From positions 2,350,560-2,414,559 of the forward strand of contig VZQC01010550.1 in assembly GCA_009823505.1 (NCBI GenBank): 64,000 nt of DNA. Reading direction: 5' to 3'. The notes under the pieces were generated by a model that saw nothing but the letters and a program-made list of their open reading frames with translations, was not told where the DNA came from and did no database searches. A program made the position numbers and the translations under genes. Source of the DNA: Rhizomys pruinosus. Taxonomy: Eukaryota > Chordata > Mammalia > Rodentia > Spalacidae. Within the stretch, counting starts at the first letter, position 1. Each line of letters begins with the position of its first letter. Shown here piece after piece: positions 25,131 through 36,451 of this stretch.

Positions 25131-25373
25131 CAATTATGCCTGAAAAATTGCATACTTATATTTTATGTTCTTCATAACAAGTTTATGAAGAGATGGTGTA
25201 AAATATCCATAAATTAAAAGTTGGATTAAAACTGAAACAAAGACAACTAAATCCCTACACAGCTGTACTGTAAGAACATAGGTGGTTTCAGTTCAAGTTT
25301 TGGTTATGAAAACAATTTAGCTCATCTCACAGGAAACAAAAGTAAAGCAGGTGTTGAATCATGAAAGCCCCAA

Positions 25374-26444
25374 TCAATTATTTTTAGCGTGTCTCTTAAT
25401 TTTTCTTTCCCCTGATTTCTTGTCTTCTGTGCCTGAGTCTTGAACAGGTAACCACTTTAGGGGATGTCGGCGATATATTGGCCACGGAGGAAGTGTCAGC
25501 TATACCAGAACAGAGAAAATGCATCATTTATTTCATTAAAAGTTAAAGATCATTATGTGCAATGGCTAGCCCCCCCATGACCACTATGCTAAAGATTAAC
25601 AAACTGAACGGACAAGGTATGTCAGGTGATGAGAAAAAGCTGTAGTGTTTGCACTAAGGCTTTAAGACCTAGAGAGATAAAGGGGGCAGAATGAGCACCC
25701 CAAGACACTCCTATCTTTGACCTTACAGTCTGGACTAGCTGCCAGGGGGACTATTATACAGTTCACACCATTTGACATTACATGACATTCTTTATTTCCA
25801 ACTCTGGTTCCTACTAGTAGGTCCAGCCAGCAAACCCCAACTCGGAAAACCTATGTGGCCGCTGACACTCAAACACCCACAAGTATCTTACCAAACAAGA
25901 GAACGCAAATCCGGCCATAACTATGTAGACAGTCCACCCAAACTGTTCAGCCACGTATCCGTAGGCAAATCCAACGATCTAGGAAGTAACAATGTATGTT
26001 AAACACAATCAAGATGGGGGAGAGGGGATTCAAAGATAAAGTGTAAAAGCAATACTTACTGCAGAGAATAGAATAATTCCCTGAAACATCTGTTCAGCTA
26101 GTTTCTGCCCCTTGTAATCCTGGGGACGAAAGAGAGGGGGACGTGTCGGTTCTACGGCCGAAGAGGTGCCATTCTTGCACGGAACAGGGGAGTACTAACA
26201 CTAGTGCTACCCCGGGAAGGTCTGAGTAAGGCAGCAAATTCTGGATTTCCCGGGAGATCTGGGCATCCTAACGGCTAAGGGACCCGGGAGGGAAGAGAAA
26301 GTGACAGCAATCTTCGGGGCTGGGAAGCGCGCCATCTCCAGGTGGAGCTCCGCGCTCGGAGGGCGCCAAGCTCCGAAGCGGCGCGCGGGGACCGGACTGA
26401 ACCCTCACCATCTGCGTGGGCAGCGAGCTCAGGTGCTCCAGCAT
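25374..26444 (-). CDS. Spcs1: Signal peptidase complex subunit 1
   Basis: Four coding exons on the minus strand: 26409-26444, 26060-26119, 25892-25978 and 25374-25499, all with GT-AG introns. They join to a 102-aa protein starting [12 protein letters not shown] and ending KRHAKNN. It matches the SPC12 family over the full length of the short mammalian isoform. Two hydrophobic segments (about residues 29-44 and 49-62) form a membrane hairpin, with both ends cytosolic in the known family. SPCS1 is a non-catalytic subunit of the ER signal peptidase complex and restricts cleavage of transmembrane segments. The ATG chosen is the one conserved in the family. Transcription starts in the CpG island shared with GLT8D1. 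A degraded duplicate of exons 2-4 lies at 10073-10829. Confidence 0.97.
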
Positions 26445-27200
26445 GGTGGGCGGAAGAGACCCACAGGAGGACGACCGCACCCGGCACTTAGGGAGCGCAG
26501 CGGAAGGGCGGCAGCAAACACAGACTGGGCGACCTGCAGCGCTCCTCCGAGCGATGGCCGCGGCCCCGGAACCGGATGTGTGCGACAGATACGGACAACA
26601 GGAGGTCCCGCCCCGCGCTATGGCTGTGAGCGGGCGTCGTCTACGTTCCCTAAAACCCGGCGTACTGCCCCGCGAAGCCCGAGGCCGCCCCTAGGCCGGA
26701 GCATTGCGCGCCTGTCAAGGCTACCGGCGTCTGGAAGCCGCGACTCCAGCAGGAATCCCTTGCAGACTGAGGCCGCGCGGCTTAACGGCCGCCCGCGCGC
26801 GTTGCGTCTCCATAGCGACGGCCTTTCCTCCGCGAGGACCCTGGCGGCAGGGCTGCCCCGCGGCGCCTGCTGCGCACGACTCTCTGGCGGCGGGAACCAC
26901 GGTCGCACTGGGGTTTAGGGTGCTGTGTGGCTGCCGCGGAGCTTGTGGGCCGGTGGGCCGAGGTTGACAGCGGCGGACGCGGGCGACCGGGCGGCCCGGG
27001 CCTTGGGGCCTGCGGGGCGGGCGCTGAGCTGGCGGGGCGGGCCGGGGCGCGGGTGGCGGCTCCTCCCAGTGCAGGTAAGAGCGGCTGCGTGGAGCGTCCG
27101 CGGCCGGTGATTCGTCCGCTGCGGCCTACTCCGGTGCATCAGTGCCTGGCAGGACCCCGGAGCGCCACGCCACTTCCCCCTCACTCGTGCGCGTAAGGAG
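26390..27200. promoter_or_regulatory. CpG-rich divergent promoter of SPCS1 and GLT8D1
   Basis: GC content and CpG density jump sharply here compared with the surrounding AT-rich DNA. The SPCS1 start codon (26444, -) and GLT8D1 exon 1 (ending 27192, +) lie at its two sides. No TATA box is obvious, as usual for housekeeping genes. Two consecutive GT donors for GLT8D1 exon 1 are seen (exon ends 27073 and 27192). Long open frames here are by-products of GC richness. Confidence 0.8.
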
Positions 27201-30200
27201 GCTGCAGATCATCCCAGGACTAGGGAAGAGACCCCGAGCTGCCTCTGCAGGAAATTCCTCGTGCAGAGCTGCCCGGCCCTGGCCAGAGAAAGAGCTGCTC
27301 TTCTCCCTCCACCGAGGCTGGAGCCTTTCCCCGTTAGTGAGCTAGATGGGGTACCCGAACCCGGAGAGAGGCCGTTCTGGGGATCCCGGCCCTCTGGAGC
27401 CATCTGGCTGGCCTCTCCGCTGCTGTGCAGGGTCAGGGACTGACTGGGACTCTGGGCATTCCGGGCCTGGAGGGGAGCGGCTGCCGCCAGCATGCACGGA
27501 GCCACCCAATTCTCACTGCACCTTTCTGCCAGCCAGTGGACTCGGGTACAGTTGTGACCAAGGCCATGGCCTTGCCTTTCTAGAGCCTGGAGAATGTCAA
27601 AGGAGATGGCCATATCACTCCGGAAATATCCGAATTAGCTGTTGGGGAGAGAGGCCTAGTAGTTGTAGGAGCTCAGGGAGGTGCAACTTATGATTTGGGC
27701 AGCTCCCAAACTCTGAAAGTCAAGTAGGAGCTAGCCAATGAAGGGGTTGGAGAAAATGTCTGAATCTTTGTGTCTTGCCATCCTTCAGTGAAATACAGAT
27801 CCCTTTGACACTTTTTGATGTCAGGAGGAGCCGGTGCAGGGTAGGCACCGGTTTGCTCCCTGTGTATTTCGTGGCGTGTATAAACAGACTCTAAGTATAA
27901 ACAGACTATATTCATCTGGGTGCATCCCTTCCAGTGCATTTAATAGGATGACAGTCGCTGTAGAGACCATATAGTAGTTGAACTATAAAACTATGATTAA
28001 GGTCAGGCGTGATGGTGACTACCTTTAATCCCAGCACCCAAAAGACAGCCTGGTGGATGTCTGTAAGTTCAAGGCCATCCTGGTCTTGATAGACAGTTAC
28101 AGGTCAGCCAGGACTACATAGACCCTGACTCAAGAAAAAAACTGGGTAAACGAAATTGCTTTCTTAGGTTCCTTTTGAGAGAGAGCTTGATTGTAATCCC
28201 ACATTTTTCCTTATGCTGAAATTTGTGTTCATGGTTATTACTAAGGAATGCATTCTCTTCTTGAATGAAGAGCTTGCCTTGCCTCTAGATTAGCAAGGTC
28301 ATACAACATACATCGCCTTGCCATTTGGCAGATGTCTTAGTTGTCAGGGATACATCAATGAGTAAACATTTTCATTTGGCTTCCTGTTTCCATAGAATTA
28401 CATTCAAGGGATACAGATAGATAAATGTAATTTCATAATGGAGGTGGAACAGTTGGGTTTCTTATAAGGAGAGGACACAAAGATGACTTTGGCTGGTGAC
28501 TTGGAAATGGGAACAGATGTCTAAGGCACAGGAAGCAAAGAAAGAAGAGTACTTCACATGGTAGCTGGTATGGCAGTACAGCTCTTTAATCCCAGCACTT
28601 GGGAGGCAGAGGCAGATGGATCCTTGTGAGATCTAGGCCAGCCTGGACTACATATTGAATTCCAGGCCTGTTGTGGCCACAGGGAGACCCTGTCTCAAAA
28701 AAATAAAATGGACTTCAAATGTTTACCAAGTTTTTAGTATGAAATGGACTTGTGGGTCCACTTGGGTAGAATAGGATGAGGTAAGTATCTTTTTTTTTTT
28801 TTTTTTTTGAGATAGGGTCTCCCTGTAACCCCAGCTGGCCTGGAGCTCACTATGTAGACCAGGCTGGCCTCAATCTCATAGAGATCCACCTGCCTCTGCC
28901 TCCTGAATGCTGGTGTGCCACCATGCCCTGCTCTTTCTTTACTCTTAATTAACTGGAAGACACTAGAACATGTCAGCATGCTGATGGGTGTGCTTCACCA
29001 GGGATTGAAAGAGATGATGGTGCTACACCAAGAGAACAATGGTAGGATAGGATTCGCAGCACTGCCCTGGGATCTACCTTTCACAGAAGTATGTCATCCA
29101 TATTAATGGGAGGAAAGGGATGAAAAGGCCAACTCAGCTGTTGAGGATTAAATGCAGGTAGCTAGCAAGTTCTTAAGAAGGGCAGAGTTAGAGTGACAGC
29201 TCAGTGGGTAAAGTACTTGCTTTTCAAGTCTGAGGACTGAGAATTCAAATCCCCAATACCCATGTAAATGCAGGGGAATATGATGGGCCACTTATAATCT
29301 CAGCACTTGGGAGGTGGAGATGGGACCTCAGAACAAGCTGGTTAACTGAACTAGCCAAATCAGGGTTCATTTTAGAGACCCTGCCTCACTGTAGAAGGTG
29401 GAGAGTAATTGAGATATGTTATTTAGACCAGTCTGGGCTCCATCTCACAGAGAACCACCTGGCTCTGCCACACAAATGTTGGGATTAAATGCATGTGGCA
29501 CCATGCCTGACTTTTCTCCACATTATGTGAGAATGTTACAATTGTCATAAAAATCTCAGATCCAAAATTGGGTGCTTGGAAGCAATTTAAAAGTTCATTT
29601 CTAGCCGGCCGTGGTGGCGCACGCCTTTAATCCTAGCACTTAGGAGGCAGAGGATCTTTGTGAGTTCAAGGCCAGCCTGGTCTACAGAGTGAGTTCCAGG
29701 ACAGCTGGGGCTACAGGGAGACCCTGTCTCGAAAAGACCAAAAAAAAAAAAAAAAAGTACCATATGTGTCTCTTGTTTCTTATCTGGATAAAAGTAGCAT
29801 TTTAATGTTCATTTTTATGTACTTTTCTAACTTTGGGGCTTGGTTTTGTTTTACAGGGCTAATAACTAATGTTTGCGTAAGACAGAAGAAAAAGATGTCA
29901 TTCCGTAAAGGTACGCTCTCCCTACAGGTTAACTAGTTTTTATAGCTAGTCAAAGGTAAGAGACATGATGCATTTCCCTCTTCTATTTCAGTAAACATCA
30001 TCATCTGGCTCCTGGTTTTTGTTCTCTTCTTACTGGTTTTGCACCATAACTTCCTCAGCCTAAGCAGTTTGCTAAGAAATGAGGTTTCAGGTATGGAAAC
30101 CTTTACTAATGCCTTACCAACGTCTTCTGTTGATGACCTGGAGGTCTCTGTGTCCCATATCCTAAGATTTCACTGTGTCAAAGAAAACTTGCTTCTTTGC

Positions 30201-33200
30201 TTTCCAAAGACTCTGGAAGAAGGTTTGCCTGAGACCCATCATTTTCCTGTGGTGCCCATCACTCTTCCTGTAGTGCAGTCCTTGGCTAAGGACTTGATCT
30301 GTGATAAAACTTTCTACCAAGTCATTAGCCTCCTGGAGTCTGTGGGCTGCTCTCTGCTTGCATTTCAGCAGAGCAGAGCTTGGAAGATTGGGGTAGGCAA
30401 GCACCCCTGATATTTGATACCTGCCCTTATCACTACACAGGGTCAGTCTAACTGCTTTCCTTCATCTGTTATTTTCTTTTTGTTGTTGTTGTTTTTTTTG
30501 AGACAGGGTTTCCATGTAGTCCAAGCTGGCCTGGAACTCACTCTGTAGACCAGGCTGGCCTTGAACTCACAAAGATCCGCCTGCCTCTGCCTCCCAAGTG
30601 CTAGGATTAAAGGTGTATGCCACCACGCTCGGCTATTTTCTTTCAATCACCTCAGTTGGATTCTTGTTAACAAAACGGACATCATAAAGGCCAGAAAATT
30701 TTAAAGAATAATTTTATTGTATAGCAATACTGCAATTATTTAATTTTTCACACTGCTCTACTTTGATATTGAGGGGTGTTTGAGAAACAGGTTTCAGGCT
30801 GTTTGTCAGAAATCTTTTTGTTGACATTTTGTTTTGGGTTGTTTTGAGATAGGATCTCATGTTATTCAGGCTGGCCTCAAACTCATGTAGTTCACGCTGA
30901 CCTTGAATTCCTGATCCTCCTGCCTCTGACTTCTACAGTGATATAATTCCAGGTGAGAGCCACAGTGTCTGGCTTTTCAAAAATAATTTTTGGGACTAGG
31001 TGTGGTAGTGCACACCTTTAATCCCAGCACTTGGCAGGCAATCTCTTTGAGGCCATCCTGGTCTATAGAGTGATATCTAGACAGAGATGGGTAAGATGGG
31101 TAAAGGTGCTTACCATGAAGCCAGACAACCTGAGTTCAATCTCCAGAACCACATGGTAGAAGAACTGATAGAAAGGTGTTTTCTACCAAATGCACCACAA
31201 GAAAACAAATTCTAATCATGAGCCATTAAATTGACTTATGATTGATTTGAAAGACAGTTGTCTTTTATATTTTTTTTTTGGTCTTTTCGAGACAGGGTCT
31301 CCCTGTAGCCCCAGCTGTTCTGGAACTCACTCTGTAGACCAGGCTGGCCTTGAACTCACAAAGATCCGCCTGCCTCTGCCTCCCGAGTGCTAGGATTAAA
31401 GGCGTGCGCCACCACGCCTGGCTTGAAAGACAGTTGTTTCTAGGTTTTCATAATAGTACATTAAGTTGTGGCTTTTGTAGTGATGCTGGGGATTGAACCC
31501 AGCCTTACACATGCTGAACACTCTTATCCCTGAGGTATATCCTCAACCTAAAAACCTGAATTGTTTCAGATTTTTGTCCTAAGAAAAAAGAATGATTAAG
31601 TCAGAGACCATATATTTATCCTTGAACGCTGATTATAAATTACCATAGTACATTCTAAAAAGGTTCTGTTACTTTCTTACTAATAGTGTACTAAGAGTAT
31701 TGCCAGCTTTTTTTTTTTAATTCTCCCACTTTTCTTAAGTTTGGTTACAAGTAGGAAAACATAATTTCTGCTTTGTATTCATCAAAGTTAATAGGCAAGA
31801 ATAATCTAAATTGTTACTTTGATTCTTATCTCTTCCTGTCTTAACTCAAAAACTCATGAGATTGTGACCCAGTACTTCCCTTTTGTGTTCTTTTCAGATT
31901 CAGGAATTTTGGGGCTTGAGCCCATAGACTTTGTCCCAAATGTTCACCAACATATGGTAGATGGGAAACAAGAGATTCCTGTGGTCATTGCTGCATCTGA
32001 AGACAGGCTCGGTGGGACCATTGCAGCCATAAATAGCATTCAACATAACACTCGCTCCAATGTGATTTTCTACATTGTTACACTTAACAGTACAGCAGAC
32101 CATCTCAGGTAACCTCTGCTTTCCTAATGATTCTGCCTCTAGCTGATGCTCTAGTAGACAAGCTGTCAATCCAGGAGAACTGTTGCATTACAGCTTCCTA
32201 TTTTACCATATACATGTGCATGTCCATTTCCAAAGCAATTATATAATATCTCCATGGGAGCAGAAATGAGTGTGTCAGGAAATAAATCAGCTGTCAGTGT
32301 TTACACTGTTAGTTCCAGTTATTTTGGTAATAGGTGGTAATAGGTCTAATAATGTTTTGGCAATGACTTTCTCAATGAGAGAAGCAGTGTGCATGATCAT
32401 TTACAAGTCGCAGCCTCTTTTTTTTTTTTTAATATTTTTATATATCTTTTTTTTTTTTTTTGTCTTTTTGAGACAGGGTCTCCCTGTAGCCCCAGCTGTC
32501 CTGGAACTCACTCTGTAGACCAGGCTGGCCTTGAACTCACAAAGATCCGCCTGCCTCTGCCTCCCAAGTGCTAGGACTAAAGGCGTGCGCCACCACGCCC
32601 GGCCGCAGCCTCTTTTTTTAAAATTTCTTTTTATTTCTGTATGTGTATGAATGTACTGTCTGCATGCAAGTGTGTGCACCCGTGTTGTGCAATGCCTCAG
32701 AGGTCAGAAGAGGGTGTCGGATTCCCCTGGAACTGGAGTTCTCCTGGAATTGGAGTTTCAGATGGTTCTCGGCCGCCATGTGGGCACTGGGGATTGAACC
32801 TGGGTCCTCTGTAAGAGCTGTTGGTGCTCTTAACCGCTAGGCCATTTCTCCAGCCCCAAGTCACAGCCTCTTAAGGACATGTGTGTAGTTCTGGTCTAGA
32901 CTGGGAAAGGACTTGGGAACAGTGACAAAGGAATATGGTGAAGCTGTCAGCATATCTGATTCCAAATCCTAGCCCATGTAATTTGGAGCCAAGGAGCCAA
33001 TTTCCCTTCGTAATTGTAAGCTGAAATATCAATTGAGAAGTTGTATCAAGTGAATATATAAAACTTAACTAGCACATAGGAGTTACTTGAATCCTTAGGA
33101 TTTCAGTTGCTAAAGTGCTTGACTGGTATGCATGAAGCCCTGGGTTCGTGTCCAGCATCTGATCAACAGACTGGGCAGTGGCTGCCTGTCAGCCCAGCAC

Positions 33201-34094
33201 TCAGGAGGATGCAGGAGGATGAGATGTTTCAAGGGCATCCTTTACTACAAAATGACCTTAACAGCAGTCTAGTTTATATGAGACTGCCTCAAAAATAAAC
33301 AAGCCTACCAGGTGTGGTGGTGCACCTGGTCTACATAGTGAGTTCCAGGCCAGCTGAGGCTATAGGGAGACCCAGCCGCAAAAAAAGAACATCAAAAAAC
33401 CATAAATAAACCAGGTATGGGGTACACAACCAGCAAACAGAAAGCTGCGTCGTTTACAGTCTCAAAAAAAAAAAAAAGCTACAGAATTTATTCATTCAGG
33501 GCCAAGGCTACCATTAGCAATGTAGTGAGCTATTGTCTCAAGTAAATAAAGCTTAGTCCACATTTTAGTCAGATGTTCCCAAGTTCAGAATTTTTGTAAT
33601 GTTAGTGGAATAGATTCACTGTAGAATCTTGGTTCAAGAGGGGCTTTGGTGGGAATACCTTTACTGGAGACAAAAGAGCTTGAAAACATCTTTTGTTCTT
33701 AAGGTTTCTTTTTTTTTTTTTCCTTGGTCTTTTTGAGACAGGGTCTCCCTGTAGCCCCAGCTGTCCTGGAACTCACTCTGTAGACCAGGCTGGCCTTGAA
33801 CTCACAAAGATCCGCCTGCCTCTGCCTCCCAAGTGCTAGGATTAAAGGCATGCGCTACCACACCTGGCAAGGTTTCTTTTATTACATTATGCCCTCATTA
33901 GAAATGGAAGGAAAGGTAAGGCTATAGTTTAGAAACAGTATTTAAACCTGAAATGTGATTTTTTTTTTTCCATCATCAGGTCATGGCTGAATAGTGGTTC
34001 CTTGAAAAACATCAGGTATAAAATTGTAAATTTTGACACCAAACTTTTGGAAGGGAAAGTAAAGGATCCTGACCAGGGGGAATCCATGAAACCA
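27129..34094 (+). CDS. Glt8d1: GLT8D1, intron-containing 5' half (exons 1-5)
   Basis: Exon 1 (5' end unclear, ends 27192), exon 2 (29857-29910, ATG at 29895), exon 3 (29992-30090), exon 4 (31898-32108) and exon 5 (33980-34094). All have canonical splice sites, and their exact joins are confirmed by the spliced copy at 34953. Together they encode the first 147 codons: cytosolic tail, signal-anchor segment (about residues 7-24) and the start of the GT8 domain. Exons 6 onward are absent from the intron-containing sequence, which runs on to about 34535 and then meets exon-1-like sequence and an N gap. As written this half alone cannot make the enzyme. See the intronless copy for the full protein. 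Confidence 0.9.
27990..28710 (+). repeat. Two B1 SINEs in GLT8D1 intron 1
   Basis: Old forward B1 at 27995-28140 and forward B1 at 28560-28702. Single-copy intron lies between them. Confidence 0.7.
28788..28935 (-). repeat. B1 SINE
   Basis: Reverse B1 with a 20-base T-run. Confidence 0.8.
29185..29515. repeat. Old B4/B1-like SINE fragments
   Basis: A tRNA-like head (GTGACAGCTCAGTGGGTAAAG) at about 29190 plus B1-like pieces on + to 29390 and on - at 29425-29512. All strongly diverged. Confidence 0.5.
29600..29757 (+). repeat. Young B1 SINE
   Basis: Forward B1 from GCCGGCCGTGGTGGCGCACG to an A tail. It has few differences from the local consensus and lies 100 bp before exon 2. Confidence 0.85.
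30468..31425. repeat. B1 SINEs in GLT8D1 intron 3
   Basis: Reverse B1 30478-30637; old reverse B1-like 30830-30975; partial forward B1 30993-31085; clean reverse B1 31267-31425. An ID-like reverse fragment follows at 31465-31550. Confidence 0.75.
32440..32860 (-). repeat. Nested B1 and B2 SINEs in intron 4
   Basis: Reverse B1 (32440-32605) and reverse B2 (32615-32858). The flank CGCAGCCTCTT appears before, between and after them (CACAGCCTCTT after), showing that both inserted at the same target site one after the other. Confidence 0.85.
32870..33480. other. Intron 4, mostly single copy with old SINE pieces
   Basis: A diverged ID/B4-like piece (33095-33290) and B1-like piece (33303-33385). 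No exon seen. Confidence 0.45.
33705..33870 (-). repeat. B1 SINE in intron 4
   Basis: Clean reverse B1, about 110 bp upstream of exon 5, flanked by AAGGTTTCTTTT on both sides (target duplication). Confidence 0.85.
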
Positions 34095-34534
34095 GTGAGT
34101 TCCATGTGTCTTTGTATTTGGGATAGCTTCATGACTAGGTTTAAAGGCAGCTGTGAGCCACTTTTACCAGGTTTCCTGTGAGCTAGGACTAAATAAAGCC
34201 TGTGGCTGGGGAGCAAGAGGCCGAAGGGGAATAGCGTTAAGTGTAATATTAGATCCCAGTATGTGGCCTGTCAAAGATGCCCTCTAACAATGTGCTTATA
34301 GCTTAGTTTGCGTTGTTAGCCAGCCACATTGATCATGGAAGAGCTTCTTTTACTATGAGGTATACTACTAATGAAATGGTGCCTGCAAGACCCTCCCCGC
34401 CCTGAGCGTCTGGAATCCAGTACGTTGCTGTTGCGAATAGTTTGGATCCAATGCTTGTCCTTCGCTGGGATACTTCATCCCCCACCCTTCCAGTTTGGGG
34501 ATCATTATGTGAATAGAGTTATCAGATTATTTAA

Positions 34535-34615
34535 GCCTGAGTTAATAGCGGCGTGCGTCTAGGTCCTGCGGCCGGTTATTCTTTGCCGCTGCGGGCATAC
34601 TCTCCGTTGCAGCAA
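34535..34615 (+). other. Noisy copy of the GLT8D1 exon 1 region before the gap
   Basis: The last ~75 bases before the Ns align, with several indels, to 27075-27142, the zone around the GLT8D1 exon 1 donors (shared GCGGCCGGT, CCGCTGCGG, TACTC). The sequence just after the gap starts inside the same stretch at 27129. So the two sides of the gap already overlap in exon 1. Confidence 0.75.
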
Positions 34616-34952
34616 NNNNNNNNNNNNNNNNNNNNNNNNNNNNNNNNNNNNNNNNNNNNNNNNNNNNNNNNNNNNNNNNNNNNNNNNNNNNNNNNNNNNN
34701 NNNNNNNNNNNNNNNNNNNNNNNNNNNNNNNNNNNNNNNNNNNNNNNNNNNNNNNNNNNNNNNNNNNNNNNNNNNNNNNNNNNNNNNNNNNNNNNNNNNN
34801 NNNNNNNNNNNNNNNNNNNNNNNNNNNNNNNNNNNNNNNNNNNNNNNNNNNNNNNNNNNNNNNNNNNNNNNNNNNNNNNNNNNNNNNNNNNNNNNNNNNN
34901 NNNNNNNNNNNNNNNNNNNNNNNNNNNNNNNNNNNNNNNNNNNNNNNNNNNN
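34616..34952. other. Assembly gap (337 N)
   Basis: A run of 337 Ns separates intron-containing GLT8D1 from its spliced copy. Both flanks carry the same exon 1 sequence, so the stated gap length need not be real. Any open frame through it is meaningless. Confidence 0.99.
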
Positions 34953-35054
34953 CTCCGGTGCATCAGTGCCTGGCAGGACCCCGGAGCGCCACGCCACTTC
35001 CCCCTCACTCGTGCGCGGCTAATAACTAATGTTTGCGTAAGACAGAAGAAAAAG

Positions 35055-36164
35055 ATGTCATTCCGTAAAGTAAACATCATCATCTGGCTCCTGGTTTTTG
35101 TTCTCTTCTTACTGGTTTTGCACCATAACTTCCTCAGCCTAAGCAGTTTGCTAAGAAATGAGGTTTCAGATTCAGGAATTTTGGGGCTTGAGCCCATAGA
35201 CTTTGTCCCAAATGTTCACCAACATATGGTAGATGGGAAACAAGAGATTCCTGTGGTCATTGCTGCATCTGAAGACAGGCTCGGTGGGACCATTGCAGCC
35301 ATAAATAGCATTCAACATAACACTCGCTCCAATGTGATTTTCTACATTGTTACACTTAACAGTACAGCAGACCATCTCAGGTCATGGCTGAATAGTGGTT
35401 CCTTGAAAAACATCAGGTATAAAATTGTAAATTTTGACACCAAACTTTTGGAAGGGAAAGTAAAGGATCCTGACCAGGGGGAATCCATGAAACCACTAAC
35501 ATTTGCAAGGTTCTACCTGCCAGTTCTAGTACCCAGAGCCAAGAAGGCCATATACATGGATGATGATGTAATTGTGCAAGGTAATATTCTTGCCTTATAC
35601 AATACACCCCTAAAGCCAGGACATGCTGCTGCATTTTCAGAAGATTGTGATTCAGCCTCTACTAAAGTCATCATCCGTGGAGCAGGGAACCAGTACAATT
35701 ATATTGGCTACCTTGACTATAAAAAGGAAAGAATTCGCAAGCTCTCCATGAAAGCCAGCACCTGCTCCTTTAATCCTGGAGTTTTTGTTGCAAACCTGAC
35801 GGAATGGAAACGACAAAATGTGACCAACCAGCTGGAAAAATGGATGAAACTTAACATAGAAGAGGGGTTATACAGCAGAACCCTGGCTGGCAGTATCACC
35901 ACACCTCCTCTGCTCATTGTATTCTATCAGCTGCACTCCACCATTGACCCTATGTGGAATGTCCGGCACCTTGGTTCAAGTGTTGGAAAACGATATTCAC
36001 CCCAGTTTGTAAAGGCTGCCAAGTTACTTCACTGGAATGGACACTTTAAGCCATGGGGAAGAACTGCTTCATATGCTGATATCTGGGAAAAATGGTACAT
36101 TCCAGATCCAACAGGCAAATTCAGTTTAATCCGAAGACATATGGAGATCTCAAACATAAAATAA
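35055..36164 (+). CDS. Glt8d1: Glycosyltransferase 8 domain-containing protein 1, full length
   Basis: This 369-aa open frame starts MSFRKVN and ends ISNIK; mammalian GLT8D1 is 371 aa. It is a type II membrane protein with a short cytosolic N-terminus, signal anchor at about 7-24, stem, then a GT8-family domain. The metal- and nucleotide-sugar-binding DxD lies in MDDDVIVQG (about residues 167-175). A HWNGHFKPW block, typical of GT8 C-terminal substrate-binding motifs, is near residue 327. N-glycosylation sequons include NST, NLT and NVT. The family acts in the Golgi; the physiological acceptor is not firmly known. The frame is clean. Compared with the human protein it has single-residue deletions near DGKQEIP and KVKDPDQ, and YQLHS where mammals have YQQHS. 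Confidence 0.96.
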   Translation: MSFRKVNIIIWLLVFVLFLLVLHHNFLSLSSLLRNEVSDSGILGLEPIDFVPNVHQHMVDGKQEIPVVIAASEDRLGGTIAAINSIQHNTRSNVIFYIVTLNSTADHLRSWLNSGSLKNIRYKIVNFDTKLLEGKVKDPDQGESMKPLTFARFYLPVLVPRAKKAIYMDDDVIVQGNILALYNTPLKPGHAAAFSEDCDSASTKVIIRGAGNQYNYIGYLDYKKERIRKLSMKASTCSFNPGVFVANLTEWKRQNVTNQLEKWMKLNIEEGLYSRTLAGSITTPPLLIVFYQLHSTIDPMWNVRHLGSSVGKRYSPQFVKAAKLLHWNGHFKPWGRTASYADIWEKWYIPDPTGKFSLIRRHMEISNIK

Positions 36165-36445
36165 ACAATGTAAATGCATCACTTGAGAAATTCTGGAACA
36201 CTGTGTGTGGGAAGTTGCTGGGCTTGAATCCTGATCTGCAGCATCCCACAGAAAAGGGGGATATTCCAATTGGCTGGAGATCAAATAACCTCACCCGGCA
36301 GTCAGCTTCCCCGATGCACTACTGATGTCTCCATTAGGAGACTGACCTGAAGGACGGACTGATAAAGCCGATGGACCTAGTTCAGCTTGCTGGTATGGCT
36401 AGAAACTGAGCAGTTTTACTTTTGTAACCTGTGGCCTGGTTTATA

Positions 36446-36451
36446 AATAAA
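36446..36451 (+). promoter_or_regulatory. Glt8d1: GLT8D1 polyadenylation signal
   Basis: AATAAA 282 bases after the stop. It lies 217 bases from the GNL3 stop codon on the other strand, so the two convergent 3' ends nearly touch or overlap. Confidence 0.8.

Larger units (their letters stand above)
15722..26400. repeat. Large duplicated segment, copy B (better copy)
   Basis: This is the counterpart of copy A, and it holds the intact SPCS1 gene. Its SINEs are mostly close to consensus, except for noisy patches around 20.3-20.5 and 22.0-23.2 kb. It continues without a break into the SPCS1/GLT8D1 promoter, so it is the copy in correct genomic context. It differs from copy A structurally near 18.1-18.7 kb, where it has a B2-B1-B1 cluster and lacks a short L1 segment seen at 2846-2956. 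Confidence 0.85.

Noticed and set aside
26301..26918. 205-aa open frame in the SPCS1/GLT8D1 CpG island
   Set aside because: GC-rich DNA keeps several frames open by chance; no domain, and it runs antisense over SPCS1 exon 1.
34542..35197. Long open frames through the N gap
   Set aside because: They are made of unknown bases.
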